A stretch of DNA of 64,000 nt from Paragyromitra xinjiangensis. Its lineage: Eukaryota > Ascomycota > Pezizomycetes > Pezizales > Discinaceae. Made by a program: the position numbers and the translations under genes. Below, one piece after another: positions 12,353-22,100 of this stretch; positions within the stretch are counted from its first letter, which is position 1, and every line of letters begins with the position of its first letter. Below the pieces are notes generated by a model. It saw only the letters and a program-made list of their open reading frames with translations, was not told where the DNA came from and did not search any database. The DNA lies in the NCBI GenBank assembly GCA_038503065.1, contig JBCAMK010000017.1:1612001-1676000 (forward strand), read 5' to 3'.

Positions 12353-13552
12353 TTCGTTGGGTGCATTCAATCACCCGGGTTATGATACCTACTGCCGTGC
12401 CTCCCTATACAAACCACTCCCACCCCCAAATCTTTATCCTGAAGTATCAGTATGAGTACAGGGGCCAATAAATACCAAGATAGAGTGGAGATCCGTCTGT
12501 AGCATAGATATACCTAGTCTATTCACAACAGATACACCGCACAAGAGTAATTTATTACAAATATCAACCCCTGTCTGATGCATTTTGGGAGGCCATAGAC
12601 AAATAGCAAATACCCGCCAGCCTCGTTACCATCAAGGCTTAGGAGTAAAGACACGGAAGACTCATATATTGTCAGATTGTTAACCAATTGCTTCGGCGCG
12701 GATACTGGGAGCTATAACGCTATAACATACATGTATGCCACGGCTTACGGCCACGTATATCTACGCCCGGCGCTACTGCTATTCAGGGCTCCGATCCTGT
12801 TTATCGGGACACGTCAGCAGGAATACACTAGGAAAACGAGTGAATTACAAACGGAGAATTTCGAAAAGAGTATATATTCTGGCCCAGTTATACCCCGTGT
12901 GACCACGCGCAATTGACCTCTATCAGCTTTCCCAATCTCGCAACGTTGTAGGCCTGCTATCCCTACCGGCAGTTATTCCATCTAACAGTCAAATGCTTTT
13001 AATTAGACCTCCGCTTTTCGTCAATTCATAATTTGCATGTCGCCCGTAATCAGGCGCTTTCGTCGGATGATAGAACCTTCTAGATCCACGGAATATCCGT
13101 TAGACCGTCACCGAGTGGGACGGTAAACACGAGCTCTTCTCGTTTGTAATTGAGGGCGTCCCTTTCCCAGCTTAATGGAAAATCAACCTCTTCCCAAGGC
13201 TTTAGGCTTACTACGAGTCCCGACATGATGGAAGACCCCCTGGCGCGACAGGGAACTTATGTAAGACACAAAAGGTGTTGAGAGCCTCGGCCTTGATTTC
13301 TAGCGAGCCTACAAAATAGTTAGATTTGACTAATTGACAAACAGAGTGAAGGAGATTGGGCGGACAACAAACAGACAAGCACTAACAGCCATCTCTTAAG
13401 CTTCGTGAAAGAGAAAGCCAGCCGGTACTGATCCCAGCACATAAGCGCGGCACAGACGCACATTACGCCTTATACACGTACCTTTCGAGGTCTTAGAACA
13501 ACGCCATCCATAGCTGGCATTGCATGCGATTGGCCCCACTGACAATGAAGTA

Positions 13553-13800
13553 CAGTCACTCTTGGCCACTTGACGAAACTGGGCGTTTGACGAATAGGGG
13601 TCGTCACTTGGGAGGTTTTTACGACTCTCTTGAATTTTTGTAAAAATTCTAGCTACACGATGGCCCGAAATATTGTACAAATGACGTCCATCGCTGGCCC
13701 AGCTGTTTCCTGACTTGAAGTTTGAGGGCTTGTAGTTTTTCGCTTTTTCGCAGCGAGTTTCGTCAAATGCCCGGTTTCGTCAAGTGGTCGGGAGTGACTG
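13553..13800. mobile_element. MITE, 248 bases, Tc1/mariner-type ends, TA target duplication
   Basis: The ends are inverted repeats of about 43 bases with few mismatches, starting CAGTCACTC and containing ccacttgacgaaac and tttgacgaa. TA flanks both sides (13551-13552 and 13801-13802). There is no coding capacity. CAGT-type ends with a TA duplication are typical of Tc1/mariner/pogo superfamily derivatives in fungi. It is absent from the corresponding part of unit 1. Confidence 0.9.
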
Positions 13801-13873
13801 TAATACGAAAGTGTGGCCTCATCGAAGGTTACGCTATCCGAGGGCAGTAAAAAGGTGAGGAAGTAGACACCTT

Positions 13874-14009
13874 CACGGTCCACCCAGACAACCCCCTCAC
13901 CCGGACAGCTGACGGGAATAGGAAAGTTTCTAGCAGTGCAACAGGTTTCCTTGCTGCTCAAGCAGGAATTATCTACTAAATATTAACCAATCTGTCCGGG
14001 TGGACCGTG
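13874..14009. repeat. Inverted repeat, 12-base perfect arms
   Basis: cacggtccaccc (13874-13885) and gggtggaccgtg (13998-14009) are perfect reverse complements. A second nested match, cacccggaca with its complement, lies just inside. It may be a remnant of another foldback element. Confidence 0.45.
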
Positions 14010-14465
14010 GAGGCAATGTTGGTGAACAGATTATTGACCAAACCTAGAGGCGCGAAACCATTTCCCTGAATTGATGGCCTTCATTCAGGACACGCGACTC
14101 CCCAAAAAAACTAAAGTCCACCGCTGGGCAACGAGGTTGCCTCGCCATAGACGCCTCCATGGTACACCGGGACGGACGATAATTGATCAATATTTGGTAG
14201 AGAATACCTGCAAAGCCAGTTGCGACGCCAGAAACCTTTCTATTTCCGTTGGGCAGTTGTGTGTGTGGAGGAAGTTGGTACACGTCATAAGCCGGAGAAT
14301 AGAGAAGAAGGCTAGGAGAAAGAAGAGCACATATCGCGATTGGACCGAGTATCGAACCACAGTTGGTGGGCTTCGTCTGTGTTGTGGGCTGATTGCCCAG
14401 TCTGGGTCGGAAAGCCTTAGTCAGCGGATAACTATAGATACATACGGTGGACGGACTCTAGAACC

Positions 14466-14550
14466 TACTCGTGCTGCCGAAAAGTCTTCGTCAGAGTTTA
14501 ACTGCATGTTATCCATCACGTGACACGAAGACTTTTCGGCAGCTCGAGTA
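14466..14550. repeat. Long hairpin, 26-base arms and 33-base loop
   Basis: The arms 14466-14491 and 14525-14550 pair over 26 bases with one mismatch (core gctgccgaaaagtcttcgt). The loop includes the palindrome cacgtg. No match was found in unit 1, so this is probably part of an inserted element or a small foldback unit. Confidence 0.7.
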
Positions 14551-15016
14551 CACCGGGATCCCACCAAAACGCGAATTGAACCCAAAATTCGTGACAACCG
14601 AATAATACTAAACAAAAACCATAGAGGTGTGCGCCCAAACAAGCGCTATCAGGCTATGGTTTTTTTTCCTGAATACTCTAACTGGCTAGGCCTGAATCTG
14701 GGAAGTAGGTGGTATTTTTTTGGTGAGGGTGAAAGGTTGCCACCTTGCCTTATGTCATCCCGGGAGTCCGTCCACCATATAAGTAGGATGACTCCTCCAA
14801 GGAGCAGCCAGAACAGAATTGGGTCTCCCTTCTCTTCCTCTTTGAGGAAACAAAACTGGTGTCCAGCAGCCTGATCCTCTCATCTAGGTATTTCCCATTC
14901 TTCAACTTTTCTCCTCCCTCCTCGGGAAAGATTATAATCCTACGCCAAAAGGGATATATGCCCTCTGCTTTAGGGTCTTTCACTCAGCTCCACGCCTCGT
15001 TCCTCCATCCCACATC

Positions 15017-16808
15017 ATGGAAGCCTCCACCCGAAAACTTTTGCAGAGTCTCCGCGAACGCTCAGACTACGATCATAGATGTTTTGTGCCTGAGGGTAGC
15101 CTGAGGACCGTCTTGACCAGAGATGCAATTCATAATCTCCTGAGCGAGGAGGAACTCGCGCAGAAGGTCAATGATGTGCATTCAAAGGCCCTAAAGGTGT
15201 TTGCTACGTTGATCTTGATGGAGAGCAACTGGAAGCTCAAGACCTTCCTTGAACGAGAACTCTACGACCATAAGCTCCCGTTTACCGAGAAAAATTTTGA
15301 TTCGAGTTTGATAGAGGAGCTGGACGTTGACGCTAAGTGGATCGATGATTTTCTTTGCAAGCAGCACATCTTCTTGGCTCCCGTCTTCTTCAAGGGCGCA
15401 AGCCACGATTCCATGGATTCGAAATATGTCCTCCCCTTCACTAAGAACGAGGAGATAGGTCAAGGTGGATTCGGGGTCGTTTACAAATTCCAGATCCACC
15501 CAGCCCATCAGCGTCTGATAGCCCCATCTAATGGTAGATCTGAGGTAGCGTAATAGCCCGCGCCTGCCCTTTACGTATAACTGACGGTTCCTTTAGGACA
15601 TATGGTTCGCAAGGAAGGAGTTCAAGATAACTCCAGACTGCAAGGACGTGTTTGAGAGGGAGAAGGGAGCCTTGGAGCAATTCCTGAAGCTGGAGCACCC
15701 TAACATTGTGCCGCTCCTTGCCACCTACTCTCACGGCAGTGATTTCAACATGATCTTCCCTCTCGCTGAAATGACGCTTTACGAGTACCTAGGCTCTGAT
15801 AACCAGCGCCCCAATAACGATACCTCGATGATGTTATTCTTTGAGAAGATCTACGGCATCGTCCAAGCCCTGCACCACATCCACAACCCTTCATTCATAG
15901 AAGATGGAACGGAAGTCAGACGTTTAGGATATCATCATGACCTCAAGCCGCGGAATATTTTAGTTTGTGGGGATAAATTCCTGATAGCAGACTTCGGTCT
16001 TGCTAATCTCAAACGTATTGATCAATCATCCAAAACGGGGTTAAAATCATGCACGAGAACATACGGTCCCCCGGAGATGAAGAAAGGAGTTGCCGGCCGG
16101 GCATATGATATTTGGTCGTTAGCGTGCATACTGGCCGAGCTCGCCACCTTCGCAGTCCAAGGCGCCGAAGGGGTCCGGCGCTTTGGCGAACGCCGCCTGA
16201 CAAGAGTGACTTCATCCAAGTCAAACGATTATTTTCACGGCGGGGCGGAAGTCAAACCGGAGGTTTTGCAGCATTTCAACGAGTTAAAGTCACTGACGGC
16301 TAGTCAGTCAGGGCCGCTAGCGATTATTCCTCAGTTGCTTACATTGGTAGAGCGCATGCTAGAGCCTGTTGCCGATAAAAGGCCTACATCAGCGGACGTC
16401 CTGAAAAGTTTTGGAGAAATGTTGGGCAGGCATGAACGTCGTTCATCTGTGGCTCCAGCCCCTACCTCCCTCTCACCCCTACCTCCAAAATTCCCTCGTC
16501 CGAGTCAGTCAATATCTGGTGAACCTGGCTACGTGATGGATCAAGCCATGGGCGAAGATGTACCATTGATACCGCATCCAGCTAGGGAACCAGAGATTGC
16601 CACACATCCACCGAAAAGCAAACCAACATTAAGGGAAAACTTTTGGGGAGTTTTTTTACACCTATGGCGCAGGTTCTACGCCAGTATGCCCCGGGTATTT
16701 CAGATCCCGAGAACAGACTACCAACCCACCATCCACCAATCCACCAACTACCAATCCACCAAATTCCCTGAAAAAGAAACTTCGGTCGTGCGGGAGCCTT
16801 CACTATGA
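15017..16808 (+). CDS. Protein kinase with N-terminal helical domain (kinase 2)
   Basis: Two exons, 15017-15544 and 15597-16808, joined in phase 0 across a 52-base intron (gtagcg...ctttag) at the same place as in kinase 1, give 579 aa. The N-terminal domain (residues 1-145) carries the shared FATLILM and LPFT blocks. The kinase motifs are complete: glycine loop GQGGFG at 148-153, likely ATP lysine K183 (FARKEF), the HHDLKPRN catalytic loop with D291, an intact DFG at 308-310, and GPPE in place of APE. The C-terminal third is proline-rich with a short repeat-encoded tail. Unlike kinase 1 it has no clear membrane segment. The two kinases are about half identical by eye in the N-terminal and kinase regions and unrelated in their tails. 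This is probably an active serine/threonine-type kinase; its substrate is unknown. Confidence 0.9.
16718..16763 (+). repeat. CCACCAA-type minisatellite inside kinase 2
   Basis: About six imperfect units built on ccaccaat/ccaccaac lie in frame near the 3' end of kinase 2 and encode a Thr/Gln/His/Asn-rich tail. Kinase 1 has no counterpart, so the tail has grown or changed by repeat slippage. Confidence 0.7.
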
Positions 16809-17204
16809 CAGTCCCCGTATCCGGGAGACTTTCTGCCCAAAAACGAGCTGCGCGAGCTATAGGTACAGTTCAATCATTTCCCTTTACCAGCCATCAACTT
16901 TGCAGGGCACCCCGCAGGACAGTAGCTAATAACTTGACTGTAGAGATCCTAAGAGAGGGATTAGCAACCGGCCGAGCCGATGCTAAGATCTGAAATACGC
17001 CCACCACACCTAGAATACGCAGTTATCCTTCCCATCCCCGCGGGATATAATGCGTGCCGGACACGCACCAGCAAAACAACACCATACAAGTCTGAGGAAG
17101 TAATATGTGAGTTGGTTCCCATGGAACGGTTGAAACACGGCACAATTTCGACAGTGAGCCATTCCGCAGGTTCTGAAGGGAGTCGGGGAGCTAGAGGCAA
17201 TCTA

Positions 17205-17620
17205 TGATAGCAGAGGATGTCGAAAGGAGTTTGAAGAGGAAGTCCGAAGGAAGTTAGAGGAGGAAGTTAGAGGCTGAAGAAGATCAGAGGAAGCCAGAGG
17301 AGATCAAAGGAAGTTGGAAAAGGATTTGAATGTCGGGCTGGGGTATGACGATGGTGGTACTAAGAGCCAAAGCCACCTTCGATGGATCTGGGATCTATGA
17401 GGTGGAGCTTAGAGGAATAATTGTTAAATTATCCATCCCGAAAAGACGAAAAGGAGATAGCGATTCGGGGATAAGGAACATAGCCGACCTGAGGGGCTAA
17501 GAGGATAGTATCAACAGCCGGATTTCTTCTTGCAAACATTTCTTTTGTTTTGTTTTCGCCCCGTTGTCTTTTTCTTTCCTTTTCCAGCCTTCCATTTCTT
17601 TGCTTTTGTTTATATTTTTT
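17205..17620. repeat. Purine-rich then pyrimidine-rich stretch after kinase 2
   Basis: From about 17205 to 17330 the + strand is almost all G and A, with imperfect gaggaagt repeats. From 17520 to 17620 it is T- and C-rich. The order and distance from the kinase resemble 4968-5300 in unit 1. Confidence 0.5.
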
Positions 17621-17759
17621 GATTGGGTGGAGTTTAATCCGTACATGTAACATATAACTGCAGTTCTTTCTTTATCCTAAGGCTTTATGGGGTGGCGGCG
17701 TATAGATTTTTCTTGGGTGTTTTTGTTTATTGCTCATTACATGTAGTTATTATTTTTTG

Positions 17760-18695
17760 CGGCAAACATGCAGAATAACACAGATCTTGAGCGGTATGAT
17801 TCAGAGTAACACATAATCTAAAATGACACTGGCACTATGACTAGTAGGAATCTTTTTCTTTGTTCTCAACTCCCCTACAATCTACTGTATATGGTTTCCA
17901 AGCCAACACTTCTTAGCATGGTCATCTATCACACCAATTGTCTATTACAACAGTCACCTATTACAACCTTCCCTTACCATGGCATCATCAAGTTCTGACT
18001 CACTTGCTGTTTGCTCCGGCCAGCTATTTGGCTCAATATAGGAGCTTAAAGATGCAGTGCAAAACCAGGCAATCTGTGAGTAGGCTATGCCTATCACCTG
18101 ATATTTTCTTAATATTTTCTTATTAAGCACTTAGCGGATATTTGAGGTTAGAGATGGATATTTTCGGATATTTTGATTTGTCAGTATTCCAAAGTATTTG
18201 GAATTATGGAAGGGTTAAACCCTTGTCAAGAGTCCTAGTTTTTTAGTATAAATAGGGAGCTCTCTCCCCTTAGTCCTAGCAAGAACCAAGCAACTCTTAC
18301 AAGCTTGTGCTAAAGAAGTCAAGACAATAAATATTCAGTCACCCGGTGAATATTAGACTCCTAGACACCACACTCCGATGAACTGAATCAATATCTTGAA
18401 CTACTCCTTTGATATTCTTGATATTACGAAGATATTTAGTTCTTATCTAAATATTGCGCCGAGACGCAATATTTTGAATATCACATAAGCTTACACAATC
18501 CCCGAAAAGCCCACAGCCAAAATCATTGATCGGAAAAGTGAGAGGCATCGGTTTGTGGGATTTTGTTACAACAAAAGTCGTAAAAGGCTAACAGGTTTTG
18601 ATTTCCTATTAGTCACGGTGCCAGTGTGTCATTTCAGAACATGTGTTATTTTGAATCATACCGCTCGAGATCTGTGTTATTCTGCATGTTTGCCG
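17760..18695. mobile_element. Terminal-inverted-repeat element, about 0.94 kb, arms of about 95 bases
   Basis: The left arm 17760-17854 and right arm 18602-18695 are inverted copies: cggcaaacatgcagaataac with ggtatgattca and then aaatgacac..tggcac..tgact.ataggaa, with few mismatches. No transposase frame is present. An LTR-like segment occupies the middle (18099-18483); without it the element would be about 550 bases. I see no convincing target duplication. Confidence 0.75.
18099..18483 (+). mobile_element. LTR-like segment (possible solo LTR) nested in the element
   Basis: The segment starts tgatatt and ends aatatca. It contains a TATA box (tataaatag at about 18247) with a C-rich start region after it and an AATAAA-like signal about 80 bases further on, the layout of a copia-type LTR read on the + strand. 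A hairpin (about 18451-18476) lies near its end. The short word tatcac occurs at both edges, but I cannot define a clean target duplication, so the boundaries are tentative. Confidence 0.45.
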
Positions 18696-18726
18696 TATCT
18701 TTTGTTATTTTATGCGGTTCAGGATT

Positions 18727-19026
18727 CTAGAAACAGGATCTCCTAAGATCTATGGCTTCACGCAACATCGGACCTATTATGGCGTAGTTCAAGTTTGTTG
18801 ACATGTGATGAGGCTCTGCTGCAAATCGTGCTGTATCATGACTCAGATCCTCATCGGATGTTTCACTCTTCATCTCAAGTGGCTGCAGTGGCACCGTAAA
18901 GTCTGGACCATGCATGTACTCCAGACCAATCTGAGACTTTGCAGTATCGCCTATAGCTATGGGTGAAAAAGTTTGCGCGTTTTTGAGTTGGCAGCTGAAT
19001 GGAACTCCAAATTGAAAGTTCGCCAA
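18727..19026 (-). other. Open frame remnant of unknown gene
   Basis: A 99-codon open frame without an ATG start, reading FQFGVPFS near its beginning and an acidic SDEDLSHD stretch later. Its beginning is repeated in opposite orientation at 19274-19336, where the same peptide core is encoded with silent third-base differences. This suggests that both are pieces of a once-coding sequence. No family is recognised. Confidence 0.35.
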
Positions 19027-19336
19027 TTCTAGAGGGAAAAAAAAGATTTTCCTACTTTATTTATTGCAGTCACGTTCTTGAAATTACTAAAAACTCTTCC
19101 CAGATGGCATAGATGAGAGGAATGTGGTTAAAAGCCCAAATCCTTGTGGTGTGTATGGTTACAACCGAGCTCCAGCTCTCGTAGTCTATGCGTAGGTCTC
19201 ATAAGATGCTAGTTTGTATCAGTAAGTTGAGAAATATTTTTTAGCATTTTTTCGACCCTCTCCCCACAGGGTTGGTGGACTTTCAGTTCGGAGTTCCAAC
19301 CAACCGCCAACCCAAAAATACGCAAACCTCCGCCCA
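18963..19336. repeat. Inverted pair of coding-like fragments
   Basis: 18963-19025 on the - strand and 19274-19336 on the + strand align over about 60 bases (actttca.tt.ggagttcca). Both can read DFQFGVP/NFQFGVP followed by Q.KN.QT, and the differences within FQFGVP fall at third codon positions. They are separated by about 250 bases of non-repeated DNA. Confidence 0.55.
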
Positions 19337-19589
19337 CAAACAAAAACACACTCAATCGGTGCTTTCGAGTTGGAAGGACGTTGACGCTGGCCTTGATCCT
19401 TCATGCTTTGTTTTGAAATAAGTGCCGCGGACTCGGTGCTACCTAGGGCTAGACACTAACGCCTCTAAGTCTCCTTTACAAGTTGGCGGTGAGCTTAAAA
19501 CCATAAACCCTGCACGGAGATACCCGTACGAGGTTTGTTGGTGTCTAACCCCGTGTTCACGAGTCACGTCTGACGAACTTAGGCCAAAT

Positions 19590-20106
19590 CCTTTGCTAGG
19601 AAAGGATTCAGAATCACCCCTGACTGCAAAAAAATTTCGAGGCGGAAAAGAGACTTTGAAATTACTGCTTCGGGTGAAAAATCCTAACATCGTACCGCTT
19701 CTTGAAACATATTCGTACGGCAAACATTTCAACACGATTTTCCCACTTGCGGAGGCCACGCTCTTTGAGTACCTACGCTCAGAGCTCAAACCACCCGCTT
19801 TAACAAGGACATTGTTTAAGAGATTTTGCTATCTTATCGATGCGCTACATATCCTACATGACTTCACTCACGAGAAAAACAGGGTTAAATTGCAGCGGCT
19901 AGGGTATCATCATAATCCCAAGCCACAAAACATCTTGGTCCAGAATGTGAGGTTTATTATTGCAGAATTTGGGCTTGCCGGTTTTAATTCTATTGACAAA
20001 TTGCCCAAGACATCATGGAAAATGGGTACAAGGGATTACGACGCCTAGAGGCTAGGAACGGTGACGTTGGTAAAGCATACGACACCCGGTCTTTAGCATG
20101 TATAGG
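19590..20106 (+). pseudogene. Decayed kinase copy of unit 2 (kinase core only)
   Basis: The stretch begins with FARKGF and ITPDCK (kinase 2: FARKEF, ITPDCK). It then shifts frame and continues in a long open frame with NPNIVPLLETYSYG and the catalytic loop as HHNPKPQN, where the catalytic Asp is replaced by Asn. DFG appears as EFG, with loss of the metal-binding Asp. A further frame change precedes GKAYDTRSLACI, matching GRAYDIWSLACI. The N-terminal domain and glycine loop are absent upstream, although the intron-like stretch 19513-19590 still matches 9930-10015 of unit 1. Frame breaks and two lost catalytic residues mark it as a pseudogene. A translated remnant without activity cannot be excluded, because 208 codons remain open. 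Confidence 0.88.
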
Positions 20107-20895
20107 ATTCCATCTTTCGTTCGTCAACTACGGCATCCCCCTACTAGCCACATTCACCCAGGGTTTCATTTTAATAATATACTCCCGCTTCCCTGTTTCA
20201 CCGTTCATTGATCTGTGCTTGTGGTTTACGGATCAAACATTCCTGGGTGCTGTTTTGGGCTCGCGAACTTTGTCCCTTCTGTCTACTCACTATCAGCTTA
20301 GCTCAAGCCCTAAGAGAAAAAGAGGGTGGCAGATAGTCTTGGGTTAAGTGGGGTGGAGAAAAGTTTTGTGCGGCTAATAGCGAGTGCCATTTATTCTCTT
20401 TTTCAGGTTCTTAGAATCAGGGGTAGGCCTAGTAGTAAAAGCTATTAGCTATCACGTGTAGTATATCGGGTATAAGATAACGAGTCTTGTCCAAAAGATT
20501 ATATGGTTGTAATGACCATATGTATTAATTGGGAGCTCGAGCGCCCTATGCCCGAGCACTTTTAAGTCTTTGGTTAAAGAAATTTAAACCTTACTTCAAC
20601 CGAGTTTCCTTGCATTTTGAGGACCGTCCGAACCGTCTTATTCAGTATCGTAATTTCACAAAGATATCCAAGGCCGGTGCAGCAGACCTAGCCCAAGGAG
20701 ATTCAAGTTTAACGTAGCTTGGATAGGTAGCCATTCTGAGAGAAGCAATCCTTGGGCACATGCACGCATAGCTCATCAACCGTGTGTCGAGTTAAATCCA
20801 TGTATGTGTATCTAATAAAGAACAAAAGAGTGTATCGAGTTGCTGGGGGTTGTTAAATTCAATCATGAAGAATCACTCGGTTTACGGCCGGCACG

Positions 20896-20928
20896 TATAG
20901 ATAGATAGATACTTCATACACGCATCCA
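20896..20928. repeat. Dispersed gatagata repeat, copy 1
   Basis: tagatagatagata followed by cttcatacacgcatcca. A second copy lies at 26060-26090 with three or four differences. A related tagatagattta word occurs at about 21098. Such tails resemble the 3' ends of fungal non-LTR elements, but no element body is visible. Confidence 0.45.
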
Positions 20929-21833
20929 GCCCTTAGGCTATGGCGGCAAACACAACAAAAAAAGAACAAAAACAATAAATAAATCTATAACACATAAAAC
21001 CCACACAAATCTCCACTTCCAAACACGATACAACAAATAAAACAACCCACACAATCCGTGAAACGTGAAATACCCCTCCCTCAAGTTAGAAATATAGATA
21101 GATTTATTGTTTCATTAAGTACGTTGAAACAAGCCCCTAATCAGGTATCGATAGAAGGCTCTAGTGAGGACATTAGGCGAACTTAAAATTGAAGAGTCCC
21201 CTACACCAGTACGCGCAGCCCTGTTTATAAATTTGGGCCTGTATAGGGTACGACTCCTAAATTAAGTAATTCCTACCTACCCTCTGGTCCCCGATCCCCA
21301 TAAAGTAATATGTATTGCAAAAGCTCACTCTGTAGCTATAGGCTTACCTCTATACCCTACTACGTACCTATAAAGGTCCCTGATCTATGCCTCAAGCTCA
21401 CCCGCACTCACTCAACCCCTTCTCTGGGATTTCATACGGGCATTTGACAGAGCCATAGGTTCGTGCAAGTTTGGAAGCCATTTCTAATAGCCCATAGGGC
21501 AAAATGTTGCTAAGGGACCCGGGAGAGTTGAGCCTTTTATCAATTGGGCAGTCATAGCCTAGGTTCCTGTGCAGTGTGCTATGGCCTGCGTAGCATACAG
21601 TCAAGGCTTTAACTGTGTAATCGACAAAATCAGGGAGTTACTCATTCGTGCTACTTACACATACCCCACCCGCCAGATGTACCATAGTGCTTTTTACAGT
21701 AAAATTTGCCATAGTAGAATGCACATTGTAAACATAGGCTCAGAACAATCGCGAAATAAAAATAGAAAATGTTTACAGAAGCTGTTACTGTGTTGCCGGC
21801 TGACTATTGAATTTTCTGCTATGATCAAGTAGC

Positions 21834-21857
21834 CGGACTGCAGTCGATTGCAGTCCG
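21834..21857. repeat. Hairpin, 9-base perfect stem
   Basis: cggactgca and tgcagtccg pair around the 6-base loop gtcgat. No known function. Confidence 0.4.
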
Positions 21858-22070
21858 CCTAGCCAGTTGGGCGGTTGAAAAACTATCAATTAAGCTGGAC
21901 TGGCTTGGCGCCGTCGACTATTGCCGGACGGGACAACTGGACCACGTGCCACTGTTTCCAGAAATCTATACTTCGCCATAGTAAAAACTTCGCAAGGCTC
22001 CCAGACCGCGCTTCTAATAAAAAGATGAGTTTCCCCAACTAGAATTATCTCTATTTATCGTTCATCCGGT

Positions 22071-22100
22071 GTCACTTGCCATCACTTGCCGTCACTTGCC
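22071..22100. repeat. Three tandem 10-base repeats
   Basis: gtcacttgcc, atcacttgcc and gtcacttgcc follow one another directly. This short array has no assigned role. Confidence 0.6.

Larger units (their letters stand above)
11213..15016. other. 5' flank of kinase 2, no gene recognised
   Basis: This is homologous to 1-2841 of unit 1 but about 1 kb longer because of inserted repeats between about 13490 and 14990. No protein family is recognisable. Long frames over 12284-12351 are products of the GAT repeat alone. Confidence 0.55.
16809..19589. other. Intergenic part of unit 2
   Basis: Between kinase 2 and the second relic lie the purine-rich and pyrimidine-rich stretches, a terminal-inverted-repeat element and a pair of inverted coding-like fragments, listed separately. 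I recognise no complete gene. Confidence 0.5.
11190..20870. repeat. Segmental duplication, unit 2
   Basis: This is the second copy of the block starting at base 1, in the same orientation, with kinase 2 and a second kinase relic in the same order. Compared with unit 1 it carries extra DNA: a GAT microsatellite (12284), a MITE (13553), a foldback sequence (14466) and a terminal-inverted-repeat element (17760). It has a shorter gap between its kinase and its relic. Confidence 0.8.

Noticed and set aside
12114..12455. Open frames with poly-His, poly-Ile or poly-Met over the GAT repeat
   Set aside because: They exist only because the trinucleotide repeat has no stops in any frame; there is no protein similarity outside the repeat.
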